DNA from: Gordonia gummivorans
Lineage (GTDB): Bacteria; Actinomycetota; Actinomycetes; Mycobacteriales; Mycobacteriaceae
Direction: 5' to 3'
DNA: 64,000 nucleotides
Assembly: GCF_022513585.1 (NCBI RefSeq)
Contig: NZ_JAKWBF010000013.1
Location: 1 to 64,000, forward strand
Shown here: positions 25,694 to 34,461 of the stretch, piece by piece
Layout: every line of letters begins with the position of its first letter
How positions within the stretch are numbered: the stretch's first letter is position 1
The notes under the pieces: generated by a model
Databases searched by the model: none
The model's input: only the letters and a program-made list of their open reading frames with translations
What the model was told of the DNA's origin: nothing
Made by a program: the position numbers and the translations under genes

Positions 25694-25779
25694 GCATCAA
25701 GCATCGACTCGCATAATTGATCAGTCCAGTGAATGTTTCTGGCGCTGTATCATCACTTCAGCTAACCAATGGAGGCAGG

Positions 25780-26706
25780 ATGCTGAACGTCGCACGGCTG
25801 CGAATCCTGCGCGAACTCCACCTGCGGGGAACGCTCGCACAGGTCGCTCAGGCGTTGTCGTACACGCCGTCGGCGATCTCACAGCAGCTCTCAATGCTCG
25901 AACGGGAAACCGGTGTCCAACTGTTGGAGCACGTAGGCCGACGCGTCCGTCTCACCGACGACGCACTCACGCTCGTCGCACATACCGAGGCGGTGCTCGC
26001 GCAGTTGGAGCAGGCCGAATCCGATCTCGCCGCCGCGCAACCGGCCGTACACGGAACGCTGCGCCTGGCGTCGTTCCAGACGGTGGTCCTCGAGATCGCA
26101 CCGCGCGTGCTGACACTGCTCGAGCAGAGCCACCCGGCTCTCGAGGTGGAGATCACCATGCGCGAGGTCGACGCGGCATTCAGCGGCCTGCTGTCCGGCC
26201 TGTTCGACGTGATTCTCGGCGAGGAGTACCCCGGCCTCCCCGACCCGGTACGCGAGGGAACCGACCGAACCGACCTCGCGCCCGATCCGCTCTACCTCGC
26301 CGTGCCCTCGCACGGTCCGTGGGCCGCACGGCCCGGCACCATCGCCGAACTCGCCTCGACCCCATGGGCATTGGACCCGCCGGGCAGCGCGAGCGGGGAT
26401 TGGGCCCGTGCCATGTGCCGCAGCGCGGGCTTCGAACCTCGGGTGCGGTTCGAGGGGCCGGATCCGCTACTGCACGCCCACCTCGTGCGCACCGGCCACG
26501 CGGTCGCGTTCGTACCCGCCCTGATCGCGACGGATCACCTCGAGGGCACCCAACTCATCGAGTTACCCGGCAGGCCCGAACGCATCCTGTACACCGCGGT
26601 GCGCGCCGGTCGAGCCGGACATCCAGCCGTGCGAGCACTCCGAGAAGCGCTCGCGCACAATGTCGCCGAACGTCAGCCGCGACGACCCACGCTATCGGTG
26701 AACTGA
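25780..26706 (+). CDS. LysR-family regulator
   Basis: A 308-residue LysR protein: N-terminal winged helix (LHLRGTLAQVAQALSYTPSAISQQLSMLERETGVQLLEHVGRRVRLT) and a periplasmic-binding-like effector domain. ATG 25780 follows GGAGG. It is divergent from the EamA transporter and probably controls it. The same arrangement, LysR divergent from EamA, occurs again at 50652-52612. Confidence 0.9.
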   Translation: MLNVARLRILRELHLRGTLAQVAQALSYTPSAISQQLSMLERETGVQLLEHVGRRVRLTDDALTLVAHTEAVLAQLEQAESDLAAAQPAVHGTLRLASFQTVVLEIAPRVLTLLEQSHPALEVEITMREVDAAFSGLLSGLFDVILGEEYPGLPDPVREGTDRTDLAPDPLYLAVPSHGPWAARPGTIAELASTPWALDPPGSASGDWARAMCRSAGFEPRVRFEGPDPLLHAHLVRTGHAVAFVPALIATDHLEGTQLIELPGRPERILYTAVRAGRAGHPAVRALREALAHNVAERQPRRPTLSVN

Positions 26707-26729
26707 TTCGCACCTGCGCGCCGGATGCG

Positions 26730-28214
26730 TCAACGTGCCGACAGCACCTGCGCACCATCCGCGGCGCGAACGTCGAAGTGATCGAGATCGGGATGCGCCA
26801 GCATTCTGGTGAGAGTCGGCTTGTCCCACGGCCACAGGTCGACGGCACCGTTGGGGGTGAGATACCAGGAGTTACAACCGGTGTTCCAGACCGTCGGTGT
26901 CATCGCTTGCGTCACATCGGCATTGAACTTCTTGGTCGCTTCCTCGGTCACCTCGATCGTTGCGCTGGACGTCTGCTCGAGGTGATCGAGGAGGTCGGCG
27001 ATGTAGCCTGCGGTGAGTTCGGAGGTGAGTTGCAGCGAGATCGAACCGGTGGGCGAGTTCGGCCCCAGCACCGTGAACATGTTGGGGAACCCAGGAACTG
27101 CGAGGGTCCGGTAGGCGCGCGGCCCGTCGGCCCACGCCTCGTCGAGCGTCATACCGTCTCGCCCGGACACGGTCATCGGCCGCATGTAGTTGTGCGCATG
27201 GAATCCGGTCGCCAGCACGACCACATCGACGGGATGCGTTGTGCCGTCGGCGGTCCGAATGCCCTGAGCGGTGATCTCCGTAATCGGATCGTTGACGAGA
27301 ATTGCATTGTGTGCCTGGATCGCACGGTAGTACGTGCCCGACACGACCTGTCGTTTGCAGAGCGGTTCGTAGTCGGGGGTCAGCACCGTACGGAGCGCAC
27401 GGTCGCGTACCTGAACCCTCAACGACAGACGTGCGTACGCTTGGACGAGCCGGCGGCGCCAACTCGGACGGGTGGTGATGTCGGCAAGAATTCCTGAGCC
27501 CCAGAGCAGTGACTTTGTCAGCGTCTGATGCACCGGAGGGAGTCGTCGCAGAACCGACGACACAACTCGTGACTGCCGAATTCCCATGGTTGCCCACAGA
27601 ATCCACTGCGGCGACCGGACGAAGTGGACGATCGAGGAGGCCGCGGGCTGCAGTGCCGAAACCACCTGAACCCCGGTCGATCCCGTGCCGATCACAGCGA
27701 TGCGTTTGCCGTCGGTCACCACATCGCCGTCCCAGCGCGCGGTGTGAACCACCGGGCCGTCGAACTCTGCCAGACCAGGAATGTCAGGAATGGCGGGATG
27801 ATGGAGAACACCGGTGGCACAGATGAGGACGTCGACGACCAGATCCTCGCCCGCTGCCGTCGAGACCGCCCACGTGCGGGCGTCGTCGTCCCAGGCGGCA
27901 GAGGTCACCTCGGTGTTGCACCGGATGTGCGGTGCGAGCCCGAACTGTTCGACGACATCACGGTGGTAGCGTTGAATCTCGCTGCCGTCGGCCCAGATTC
28001 GAGTCCAGTCGGGTTTCGGGGCGAACCCGAACTGATAGATCTGCGACGGTACGTCGCACGTCAGACCCGGATACCGATTCCAGTGCCACACACCGCCGAC
28101 GTCGTCGCCCTTCTCGAGAACAGCCACGTCGGTGTATCCGCGTTCACGCAGTACGTGCAGCGCAGTGATGCCGGCGACCCCTGCTCCGATGATCAGGATT
28201 CGCGGCGCGGTCAT
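26730..28214 (-). CDS. Baeyer-Villiger-type flavin monooxygenase
   Basis: A 494-residue class B flavoprotein monooxygenase. It has two Rossmann motifs (GAGVAG at 10-15 for FAD, GTGSTG near 176 for NADPH) and, between them, the Baeyer-Villiger fingerprint FxGxxxHTxxW with D following (F151 to W161, EFDGPVVHTARWDG). It would insert oxygen next to a ketone to make an ester. The ATG at 28214 overlaps the stop of the patatin gene. Downstream use of its ester by the co-transcribed patatin-like hydrolase is a tempting inference. MymA-type enzymes of mycobacteria have a similar sequence and neighbours. Confidence 0.87.
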   Translation of the reverse strand: MTAPRILIIGAGVAGITALHVLRERGYTDVAVLEKGDDVGGVWHWNRYPGLTCDVPSQIYQFGFAPKPDWTRIWADGSEIQRYHRDVVEQFGLAPHIRCNTEVTSAAWDDDARTWAVSTAAGEDLVVDVLICATGVLHHPAIPDIPGLAEFDGPVVHTARWDGDVVTDGKRIAVIGTGSTGVQVVSALQPAASSIVHFVRSPQWILWATMGIRQSRVVSSVLRRLPPVHQTLTKSLLWGSGILADITTRPSWRRRLVQAYARLSLRVQVRDRALRTVLTPDYEPLCKRQVVSGTYYRAIQAHNAILVNDPITEITAQGIRTADGTTHPVDVVVLATGFHAHNYMRPMTVSGRDGMTLDEAWADGPRAYRTLAVPGFPNMFTVLGPNSPTGSISLQLTSELTAGYIADLLDHLEQTSSATIEVTEEATKKFNADVTQAMTPTVWNTGCNSWYLTPNGAVDLWPWDKPTLTRMLAHPDLDHFDVRAADGAQVLSAR

Positions 28215-29143
28215 CCACCGGCCTTGCTTTCCCTCAGAGCACGCCGAACGGTGTGCCACGCAGTGCGCATGGCGGATTCGAACGCTTCGGCGCGACGCCC
28301 TCGGTTCATGAAGTTGGCCCCGAGTCCAGCGAGATCGGCTGCAGTGGGCAGAATTTCGACCACCTGAGTGCCGCGGCCGCGAACCTCGGCGACCTCCCGG
28401 CGCAACAAGCTCGACATAGGTCCGCGCAACGCGGCCTGCTCGATCAGTCCACCCACGCCGGGTACACGCACTCCAGGATGTGACGCCATCGGAGCGATCA
28501 CGTAGATGACGTCGGCATCCTCGGGTTCGATGAGATCGACGGAGGCGGTCGATGCCGCGCCACCGTCGACGTAGGACCTGCCGTCGATCACGACCGGCGG
28601 CATCCAGCCGGGGATCGCCCAGGATGATCGCAATGCCTCACCAACGGTGATAGATCCGGGTTCGGTTCCGCCCCATACGGTTCGCCGACCGGCGCGGTAG
28701 TCGAACGCGACCATGCGGGCATCGGGGTGAGCGAGCCAACCCGACGAGTCGGCATACCCGTCCGCCAGTCGTTGCAGCCACGCGGCATCGGCACGTCCGG
28801 TCGGTGCGATGCCGGTGAGCGCCGCCAGTCCGTGCTGTGATCGCAGCAGTCTCGGATTAAGCAGCGGCGGACGCGGGATCCGCGGCAGGCCGAAGGGCGT
28901 GTCGACGACGTGGCGACGCAATCGGAGGTCGGCGCTGGTGCCGCGCTGCATCGCAACGAGTTCGTCGATGTCGGCGCCGCCGCCGATGATGGTGACGAGT
29001 TCCGCGCCGGCCGACGTTCCTTGCAGGACATCGGCGTCGCGGGGTTCGGACCCGAGTTGTTCGGCCAGCGCGTGTAGGGCGGCTACGACCCACGCCCCAC
29101 CGATCGTGCCGCCGCAGCCGATGACGATCGCGGTCTTGCTCAT
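28211..29143 (-). CDS. patatin-like phospholipase/esterase
   Basis: A 310-residue patatin-fold hydrolase. The oxyanion glycine loop is GCGGTIGGAW at the N-terminus, the nucleophile Ser44 is in GTSAG, and the Asp of the dyad is in YVDGGAAST. No signal peptide or membrane segment is apparent, so it is probably cytoplasmic. It sits between the SDR and the Baeyer-Villiger-type monooxygenase, overlapping each by 4 bases, and may cleave an acyl ester made by the latter. Confidence 0.88.
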   Translation of the reverse strand: MSKTAIVIGCGGTIGGAWVVAALHALAEQLGSEPRDADVLQGTSAGAELVTIIGGGADIDELVAMQRGTSADLRLRRHVVDTPFGLPRIPRPPLLNPRLLRSQHGLAALTGIAPTGRADAAWLQRLADGYADSSGWLAHPDARMVAFDYRAGRRTVWGGTEPGSITVGEALRSSWAIPGWMPPVVIDGRSYVDGGAASTASVDLIEPEDADVIYVIAPMASHPGVRVPGVGGLIEQAALRGPMSSLLRREVAEVRGRGTQVVEILPTAADLAGLGANFMNRGRRAEAFESAMRTAWHTVRRALRESKAGG

Positions 29144-30018
29144 CGGTTCCCTCCTCGCGAGGCCACATCGGCACTGCCGGCGTGACGGGCAATCCGGTCG
29201 GTGTACGCGCGACGCGCATCGGCATCGAGCGAGGTCAACGCGCGATTGTCACCGATGAGCCGCCGCGCACGGGACTCCAGCCATTCGGGTACGAGGCCGT
29301 CGACCAGCGACCAGCCCGGCCCCAACCAGCGCGGTACCGAGACCTCACGCGCACCGCTGAGAGAGGCGCCGACGACGGCCTTGGCCACCTCGACGGGGTC
29401 GACGGTCGGCATGCCGTGCCCCAGCGGAGCGCCTGACGACAGTTCGGTCCGAACCGCCGACGGCAGGACGGTCGACACCACCACACCCTGCTCGATCAGT
29501 TCCCTTCGCGCAGCGAGTGATACACCGCGCGCGGCGAATTTGCTGGCGTTGTAGGCCACCATTCCGGGAATCGGGAGCCGTCCCGCCATCGACGCCACAT
29601 TGACGATGCGCCCGCCCCCGCCGCGGATCATCTCCGGGGCGACCGCCCGCATTCCGTTGATGACGCCTCGTACGTTGACGTCCAAGGTCAGGTCGATGAC
29701 GTCGTCGGCCTCGTCGAGGAACGGACCGAGTGGCATCACGCCGGCGTTGTTGACGAGCACGTCGATACGACCCGACTCACGAATCACCTCGTCGACAAAC
29801 GTCTGCCACGACTCGCGATCCCGCACGTCGAGGCCCGCGGAGCGCACACCGGGCAAGCCTGCGGCGGTCTCCTGGGCCACGTCGGCGTCCAGGTCACCGA
29901 TCCATACCGAAGATCCTTGAGCCGCAAACACTTCGGCGGTGGACGCTCCGATTCCGCGAGCACCGCCGGTGATCACCACCACCGAGTCGGACAGTGGTCG
30001 CGCTGTGAGTCGTCGCAT
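29140..30018 (-). CDS. short-chain dehydrogenase/reductase
   Basis: A 292-residue SDR with TGGARGIG cofactor motif, NNAG, active-site Ser in NVASMAG, and YNASK. The longer C-terminal part (about 60 residues after the core) is like that of mycobacterial SDRs grouped with monooxygenases. It would convert an alcohol to the ketone used by the Baeyer-Villiger enzyme in the same operon. ATG 30018 is preferred, with GAGG upstream; a start 7 codons earlier is possible. Confidence 0.87.
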   Translation of the reverse strand: MRRLTARPLSDSVVVITGGARGIGASTAEVFAAQGSSVWIGDLDADVAQETAAGLPGVRSAGLDVRDRESWQTFVDEVIRESGRIDVLVNNAGVMPLGPFLDEADDVIDLTLDVNVRGVINGMRAVAPEMIRGGGGRIVNVASMAGRLPIPGMVAYNASKFAARGVSLAARRELIEQGVVVSTVLPSAVRTELSSGAPLGHGMPTVDPVEVAKAVVGASLSGAREVSVPRWLGPGWSLVDGLVPEWLESRARRLIGDNRALTSLDADARRAYTDRIARHAGSADVASRGGNR

Positions 30019-30044
30019 GCATATCCTCGCCGTCGCCATTTCGG

Positions 30045-30057
30045 ATACCGACGGTAT
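30045..30057. promoter_or_regulatory. perfect palindrome ATACCG-A-CGGTAT, TetR operator candidate
   Basis: A 13-bp palindrome in the 97-base gap between the SDR operon (start 30018) and the divergent TetR gene (start 30116). It is well placed to repress both. Confidence 0.6.
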
Positions 30058-30115
30058 TTGGATACTTCGAGAATGTCAATGGCCGTTGTCACGCTACAGT
30101 GTGACGGTGGCGCGA

Positions 30116-30715
30116 ATGAGCAGGGCCGACCGTCAGGCCATCACTCGACGCGAGATCCTTGACGCCGCACGTGTGCGCTTTCTGCGCGACGGTTATCGCG
30201 CCACAAGCCTCGAACAGATCGCCGACGACGCCGGCTACTCCAAGGGAGCCGTCTACTCCAACTTCCAGAACAAGGCGAACCTCTGCCGCGTCGTCCTGCA
30301 GGGTGTGCAGCAGGAGAAACTCGCCGAGGTCGCCGACATCGTGGCCCGCAGCGACGGAGTCTCTGACCTTCAGCATGGGCTGGAGAAGTGGATGAGCGAC
30401 ACCATCGGCGACGTCGGCTGGACAATGCTGGAGATGGAACTCTCGCTTGATTCGCGCGGTGACCGTCGGGTGGCCGAGATGATCATGACCATGCACACCG
30501 GCATGCGGGACACGATGGTGTCGGTCATCCAGCAGGCCGCCGATCACCTCGGCCTGGGGGCCATCTCCGACGAGCAAGCCCAGGAACTGGCCGGGATGTT
30601 GACCGCGACCACCTTCGGACTCGGCGTCCAGCGTGCGGTCAATCCATCGGTGTCGATCGAGCCCGGCATGGCGGTAATCCGGACGATTCTGGCCACCTTT
30701 GTCGGCGCCGACTGA
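30116..30715 (+). CDS. TetR-family regulator
   Basis: A 199-residue TetR protein with the usual N-terminal DNA-binding domain (ITRREILDAARVRFLRDGYRATSLEQIADDAGYSKGAVYSNFQNKANL). The C-terminal ligand domain is unassigned. The ATG at 30116 is used; in-frame GTG codons at 30101 and 30107 are alternatives, and none has a good ribosome site. Divergent from the SDR/patatin/monooxygenase operon, with a palindrome between, so it is probably that operon's repressor. Confidence 0.88.
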   Translation: MSRADRQAITRREILDAARVRFLRDGYRATSLEQIADDAGYSKGAVYSNFQNKANLCRVVLQGVQQEKLAEVADIVARSDGVSDLQHGLEKWMSDTIGDVGWTMLEMELSLDSRGDRRVAEMIMTMHTGMRDTMVSVIQQAADHLGLGAISDEQAQELAGMLTATTFGLGVQRAVNPSVSIEPGMAVIRTILATFVGAD

Positions 30716-30738
30716 CGTAACGAGCCCTTCGCCGATCG

Positions 30739-30752
30739 CCCCCCCCCCCCCC
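30739..30752 (+). repeat. C14 homopolymer tract
   Basis: Fourteen consecutive C residues between the TetR stop (30715) and repeat copy B. Such tracts are unstable in replication and in sequencing, so the count may not be exact. Confidence 0.9.
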
Positions 30753-30807
30753 GCTCCCTGAGGTGCTCGAGGCGCTAGCCGAGAGCCTCGAAGGGCCAGT
30801 GAGACAA
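30751..30807 (-). repeat. dispersed intergenic repeat, copy B (inverted)
   Basis: On the minus strand this reads TTGTCTCACTGG...CCTTCGAGGCTC...GGCTAGCGCCTCGAGCACCTCAGGGAGC, matching copy A at 55611-55681 over most of its length. It is opposed to copy C, so the pair B/C forms a large imperfect inverted repeat with a short spacer. Confidence 0.75.
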
Positions 30808-30840
30808 GGCAATTAGACGACCACGTAGCTACGGTCACCA

Positions 30841-30957
30841 GGGGCTTCGAGGCTCGTCGACTTCGAGACGCTCCATGCTCGTACCTCGCATGGGGCTCCT
30901 CAGCCCGGCGGCTAGCGCTCCTCGCACCTCAGCCAGCGGGAGGGGCTCCGCCAGCGG
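30841..30957 (+). repeat. dispersed intergenic repeat, copy C (with 50-base insertion)
   Basis: Shares GCTTCGAGGCTCGTCG and then GCTAGCGCTCCTC-CACCTCAG-CAGCGG with copy A (55611-55681). About 50 bases between the two blocks are absent from copy A. It lies between the two convergent TetR genes and reaches to within a few bases of the stop of the right-hand one. Confidence 0.75.
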
Positions 30958-30962
30958 AGACG

Positions 30963-31565
30963 CTACGACGACGTGCGCGCTCGCGGACACACCCAGGCAC
31001 GCAAGAACTCTCGCAGTTCGTCGTCGGTACGCGGCGGGTGCGTGGGGTATTGCAGAAAGCTGAGCCAGACGCGCATCACCATCTCGGCAAGCCCCTGCAT
31101 CGCCGTCTCGTCGTAGCCTTCGGCTTCCCAGTCCACCGACAGCCGGCGAAGCATCGACGCACCGAGCGCAATGGCACCGGCCGTGGTGGCCTCCTTTGTG
31201 AAGAACTCGGTCTCCCCGGCGCGCACGAGCAGGCCGATCGCCGGTTCGTCGGGCAGCACCCGCAGGCAGTAGATGATCGTCTCGGTGATCGCGTCCTGCG
31301 CTGTGGTGACGTGCGCGAGGTCGACAGCCATGCGATCGAGGAAGTCCTGCGCGCCGGCGGCGGCGACCGCGGCAAGCATGTCGTTGACCGTGGGGAAATA
31401 CCGGTAGACCGTCTGGCGGGTGACGCCGATCTCGTTGGCCACGTCGGCCAGGGTGGTTTTCTGCGCGCCGTATCGGTCGACGCAGCGGATGGCCGCGTCC
31501 AGGATGCGCGACCGCGCCTCTTCCGAGTTTCGCGGCAGGTCACCCTGCCACCCACGTGTTCTCAC
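30963..31565 (-). CDS. TetR-family regulator
   Basis: A 200-residue TetR protein: N-terminal domain NSEEARSRILDAAIRCVDRYGAQKTTLADVANEIGVTRQTVYRYFPTVNDML, then an unassigned ligand domain. There is no ATG in the correct place; GTG at 31565, 13 bases after the stop of the membrane-protein gene, is chosen. It is the last gene of a three-gene minus-strand operon. The inverted repeat upstream of the operon (34352-34373) is a probable operator for it. Confidence 0.85.
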   Translation of the reverse strand: MRTRGWQGDLPRNSEEARSRILDAAIRCVDRYGAQKTTLADVANEIGVTRQTVYRYFPTVNDMLAAVAAAGAQDFLDRMAVDLAHVTTAQDAITETIIYCLRVLPDEPAIGLLVRAGETEFFTKEATTAGAIALGASMLRRLSVDWEAEGYDETAMQGLAEMVMRVWLSFLQYPTHPPRTDDELREFLRAWVCPRARTSS

Positions 31566-31578
31566 CCGGACGATTTTC

Positions 31579-32793
31579 TCATGAGCCGCTGGCCGACGGT
31601 GTCGCCGGAGCCGCTTGCTGCTCAATCTCGACCGCAGCGCGTCCACGGAGCAACGCCGCGGTGAGCGATGTCCCGGCGACCACGAAACAGCACACGACGT
31701 AGAAGAGGTTGCCAGTCGGTGTGTCATTGACCGTGACCACGTCGGATGCGCCGATGACGTCGGGCAGAGCGGTGATCCACAGAATGGCCAGCACGGCGAG
31801 GTAGAGGACCGGGAAGACCCGCAGGAACGGCCGCGCGGTCCGCGCAGCGGTTCCCGACGGATCTCGGCGGTGACGCCACCAATGCGTCACCAGGATGTAG
31901 CCGCCGACCAGCCACAGCAGGGCGATCTCGATGCCGAGCACGATCGTCTGGCCGGTCAGGTTGGCGTTCTCGCGGCCGAATACCGCGGTCGGAATGCTGA
32001 ACAGCGGCATGCAGACGACTGCCAGAGCCCCGGCCACCACGGTGCGCCACGTCAACGACCACCCGCGTGGCGGATTCCCGGCTCGCGTGGGGTCGGCGAC
32101 CAGCTTCGCGCAGAAGTAGACGAGGACACCGAACGACACAGAAGCGAAGAGCCACACGCTGTTCAAGGGCACCGAGTCCATCAACGGAACCGCCGACGGG
32201 TTGCCGAGTTTGGCGGAGTCAGGTCCGTAGAACGGCTCGTCGACGTTCCAGGCCCACCACTTCAGTTGCGGTCCCAGCTGATCGAAGATCTCGTAGAACG
32301 CCTGGTAGACAAGTGCTACACCGACGGCACCCCGCAGCGTGGATCCCTTGCTGCCGTCGAAGATTCCCAGGGCACGCACGATCTCGTAGGCCACCTGACT
32401 GAGCGCCGGATAGAACGCAACGATGTACAAGGGTAGCCGGTCGTACATGAACTGCACGGTGAAGACGTTGTGGGAGAACATGAATCCCATCGCGTCTTGC
32501 ATGCCGAACCACTCCGGGAAGTACAGCGGTGGCTCGATGATGAAAAGGTAGACGAGTCCACCGAACCACAGCGCGAGGTTGGTGGCGTCACCATCGTTGC
32601 GCAGGCGCCGGATCGCGTGGACGAGTGCGAGGATCGCGCCCACAACGATCGTCAGCTCCAGCACAGGCAGCGTCCAGTTGTCGAGGCCAAATGGATTCCG
32701 GAGTGTGACAAATGGATTGGAGTCCTGACAGTCGAAGCCCAGGTAGCGGGTGATGATGTAGGCGGGTGATCCGGTGTCGCACGATACCGCCAT
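31579..32793 (-). CDS. polytopic membrane protein of unknown function
   Basis: A 404-residue protein with about eight to ten hydrophobic segments and many aromatic residues, among them the motifs EPPLYFPEWFGMQDAMGFMFSHN, KWWAWNVD and YILVTHWWRHRRDP. I do not recognise the family with confidence; an AveC/spirocyclase-like membrane protein is one idea that a profile search could test. It is placed 2 bases after a FAD oxidoreductase gene and 13 before a TetR gene, so the three form an operon. This suggests a membrane enzyme acting on the oxidoreductase product, but no function is shown by the sequence. Confidence 0.72.
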   Translation of the reverse strand: MAVSCDTGSPAYIITRYLGFDCQDSNPFVTLRNPFGLDNWTLPVLELTIVVGAILALVHAIRRLRNDGDATNLALWFGGLVYLFIIEPPLYFPEWFGMQDAMGFMFSHNVFTVQFMYDRLPLYIVAFYPALSQVAYEIVRALGIFDGSKGSTLRGAVGVALVYQAFYEIFDQLGPQLKWWAWNVDEPFYGPDSAKLGNPSAVPLMDSVPLNSVWLFASVSFGVLVYFCAKLVADPTRAGNPPRGWSLTWRTVVAGALAVVCMPLFSIPTAVFGRENANLTGQTIVLGIEIALLWLVGGYILVTHWWRHRRDPSGTAARTARPFLRVFPVLYLAVLAILWITALPDVIGASDVVTVNDTPTGNLFYVVCCFVVAGTSLTAALLRGRAAVEIEQQAAPATPSASGS

Positions 32794-32795
32794 GA

Positions 32796-34331
32796 TCAGA
32801 CCACCTGCACGCGCGGGAGCACCGTGGCCGGGCCACCCGGCTGGGGCCGGCCATCGCGATAGATGTCCGACGGCGGGTCGGCTTGCGGATCGAATCCGAT
32901 CGGCAGCCGGTTGCGACCCACTGCACGTTTGATGGCAAACCTGGCCAGCCCGAACAGCACTCGCGGACTGGTCACCATCGCGGTGACCGGTTGTTCGAGG
33001 TTGAACACCGCGGTGAAGGCACTCTCCACCGCTTTGTCCTCACGACTCGTCGCCGAGATCAGGTTGAAGATCGGCCATCCCGCGCGGGCGGCGATGCGCT
33101 GGCGCCAGCGGGGCGCGATCTCGGTTCCTTCGGCGTTCTCGTAGCCATGGTCTCGGGCCAGCGCGAGAACCCAGATGTCGTCCAGCAATTCGCGTTGCGC
33201 CGCGAAGTATCGCTGCGGGAAGGCGGCGTCGAGCAGGGCCTGACCGCGACGCAGCTCGACGTCGAGCATGTCGCTCAGCAGGACGGCGCTCTTGGCAGCC
33301 GACGTCATCCCCTGTGCGTAAAAGGGATTGAAGCCACAGATCGCATCACCGAGGACGATGAGGCCGGCGGGCGGGTTCTCGAGCTCGTCGAAACGACGCC
33401 GCTTGTTGCCGGTCGACTTGGTGACGAACACCTTCGACAGTGGCTCACACAACGCCATGATCTTGGCGAAGACGGGGGTCCGGAGCCGAGTGGCGGCGTC
33501 GTAGAAGTCGTTCTCCTTGCGCGGCATCGGGTGCCCCCAGGAGCCCATGGTCACGAGCACTCGGTCGCCTTCGATCGGGAAGATCTGGCACAGGAAGTCG
33601 TGTTCAGGCGGGTGCGGACCGGTGTCGCTGGTCGGCATCACCGACAGTTGGTGCCACCACCAGGACTCCGGCAGATCGGCCGGTTTCTGGAACCACTGGG
33701 TGGTGTAGGTGACCCCGGCGTCGAGCGATTGCACCGGCGCCTCCGGCCAGCCCGCCTTGACCAGCCAGTCCGACACGAGCGATCCGCGACCGAGCGTGTC
33801 GACAACGAGGTCACCCTCGATCAGCCGACGGTCGGGGCCGTCGTCACCGCCGGTCGCCCACACGCCGGTGACCCGGCCGCCCGACTCGGCGTCACCGACG
33901 ATCTCGATGCCCTCGACGTTGACGCCCTCGACGACGTGAACATTCCTGAGCTCACGCAGCTTGCCGCGCAAGGTGCGCTCGATCAGCAGCCGCGACGCAT
34001 ACACCATGGTCATGGTGCTTTCCTGCCGCGGAATCCAGCCGCTGCCTTCGCAATGCGCGGCCGCCATCGACGGCATGAGATGCATTCCTCCGGCGTCGAT
34101 CAAAGCGTCTTCGTAGCCGGGGAAGAGGGTGTCCATCGCGCGGCGACCCGCGTTGAGCAGGAAGTGCGGGTGCTTGCTCTGTGGCACTCCGCGCCGATGC
34201 TCGGCGTCGTCGGGTATGAGGTCGCGTTCGAGCACGACGACCTCGTCGAAATACGGCGCCAGCGCACCGGCCGCGCACATCCCCGCAACACTGCCGCCCA
34301 TCACGACAGCACGCCCACCCAGTAGCCCCAT
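32796..34331 (-). CDS. FAD-dependent oxidoreductase (halogenase/hydroxylase-like)
   Basis: A 511-residue flavoprotein of the p-hydroxybenzoate-hydroxylase fold. It has GGSVAGMCAAGALAPYFDEVVVLERD at the N-terminus and the second FAD motif GDAICGFNPFYAQGM near residue 300, the latter typical of geranylgeranyl-reductase, halogenase and related oxidases. The VPQSKHPHFLL segment after the first motif is common in a group of such proteins from actinobacteria. The ATG at 34331 follows GGAGG. First gene of an operon with a membrane protein and a TetR regulator. Substrate unknown. Confidence 0.82.
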   Translation of the reverse strand: MGLLGGRAVVMGGSVAGMCAAGALAPYFDEVVVLERDLIPDDAEHRRGVPQSKHPHFLLNAGRRAMDTLFPGYEDALIDAGGMHLMPSMAAAHCEGSGWIPRQESTMTMVYASRLLIERTLRGKLRELRNVHVVEGVNVEGIEIVGDAESGGRVTGVWATGGDDGPDRRLIEGDLVVDTLGRGSLVSDWLVKAGWPEAPVQSLDAGVTYTTQWFQKPADLPESWWWHQLSVMPTSDTGPHPPEHDFLCQIFPIEGDRVLVTMGSWGHPMPRKENDFYDAATRLRTPVFAKIMALCEPLSKVFVTKSTGNKRRRFDELENPPAGLIVLGDAICGFNPFYAQGMTSAAKSAVLLSDMLDVELRRGQALLDAAFPQRYFAAQRELLDDIWVLALARDHGYENAEGTEIAPRWRQRIAARAGWPIFNLISATSREDKAVESAFTAVFNLEQPVTAMVTSPRVLFGLARFAIKRAVGRNRLPIGFDPQADPPSDIYRDGRPQPGGPATVLPRVQVV

Positions 34332-34351
34332 CCCAGCCTCCGCGTTACGCC

Positions 34352-34373
34352 ATACATCAATTGGATGGTGTAT
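34352..34373. promoter_or_regulatory. inverted repeat ATACAnCA-N6-TGnTGTAT, TetR operator candidate
   Basis: A 22-bp imperfect palindrome that ends 21 bases upstream of the start of the FAD oxidoreductase gene. The size and place fit the operator of the TetR protein encoded as the last gene of this operon (30963-31565). Confidence 0.5.
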
Positions 34374-34439
34374 GACCATAGGCAGCGGTGCCGACGGGAG
34401 TCAATGAGGAAATATTCAACAACTGGTGACATTCTCCCG

Positions 34440-34458
34440 CTTGAGTCTTAAGCTCAAG
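34440..34458. promoter_or_regulatory. inverted repeat CTTGAG-N7-CTCAAG before the ABC exporter
   Basis: Six-base arms around TCTTAAG, ending 3 bases before the permease ATG at 34462. A regulator bound here would block both transcription and the start. The TetR protein at the end of the operon (37208-37813) is the natural candidate. There is no ribosome site, so a leaderless transcript starting near the ATG is possible. Confidence 0.45.
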
Positions 34459-34461
34459 TGC

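Noticed and set aside
25560-27497. A 645-codon + strand open frame
   Set aside because: It is rich in Arg and Pro and overlaps the LysR gene and the antisense of the flavin monooxygenase; a GC-skew shadow.
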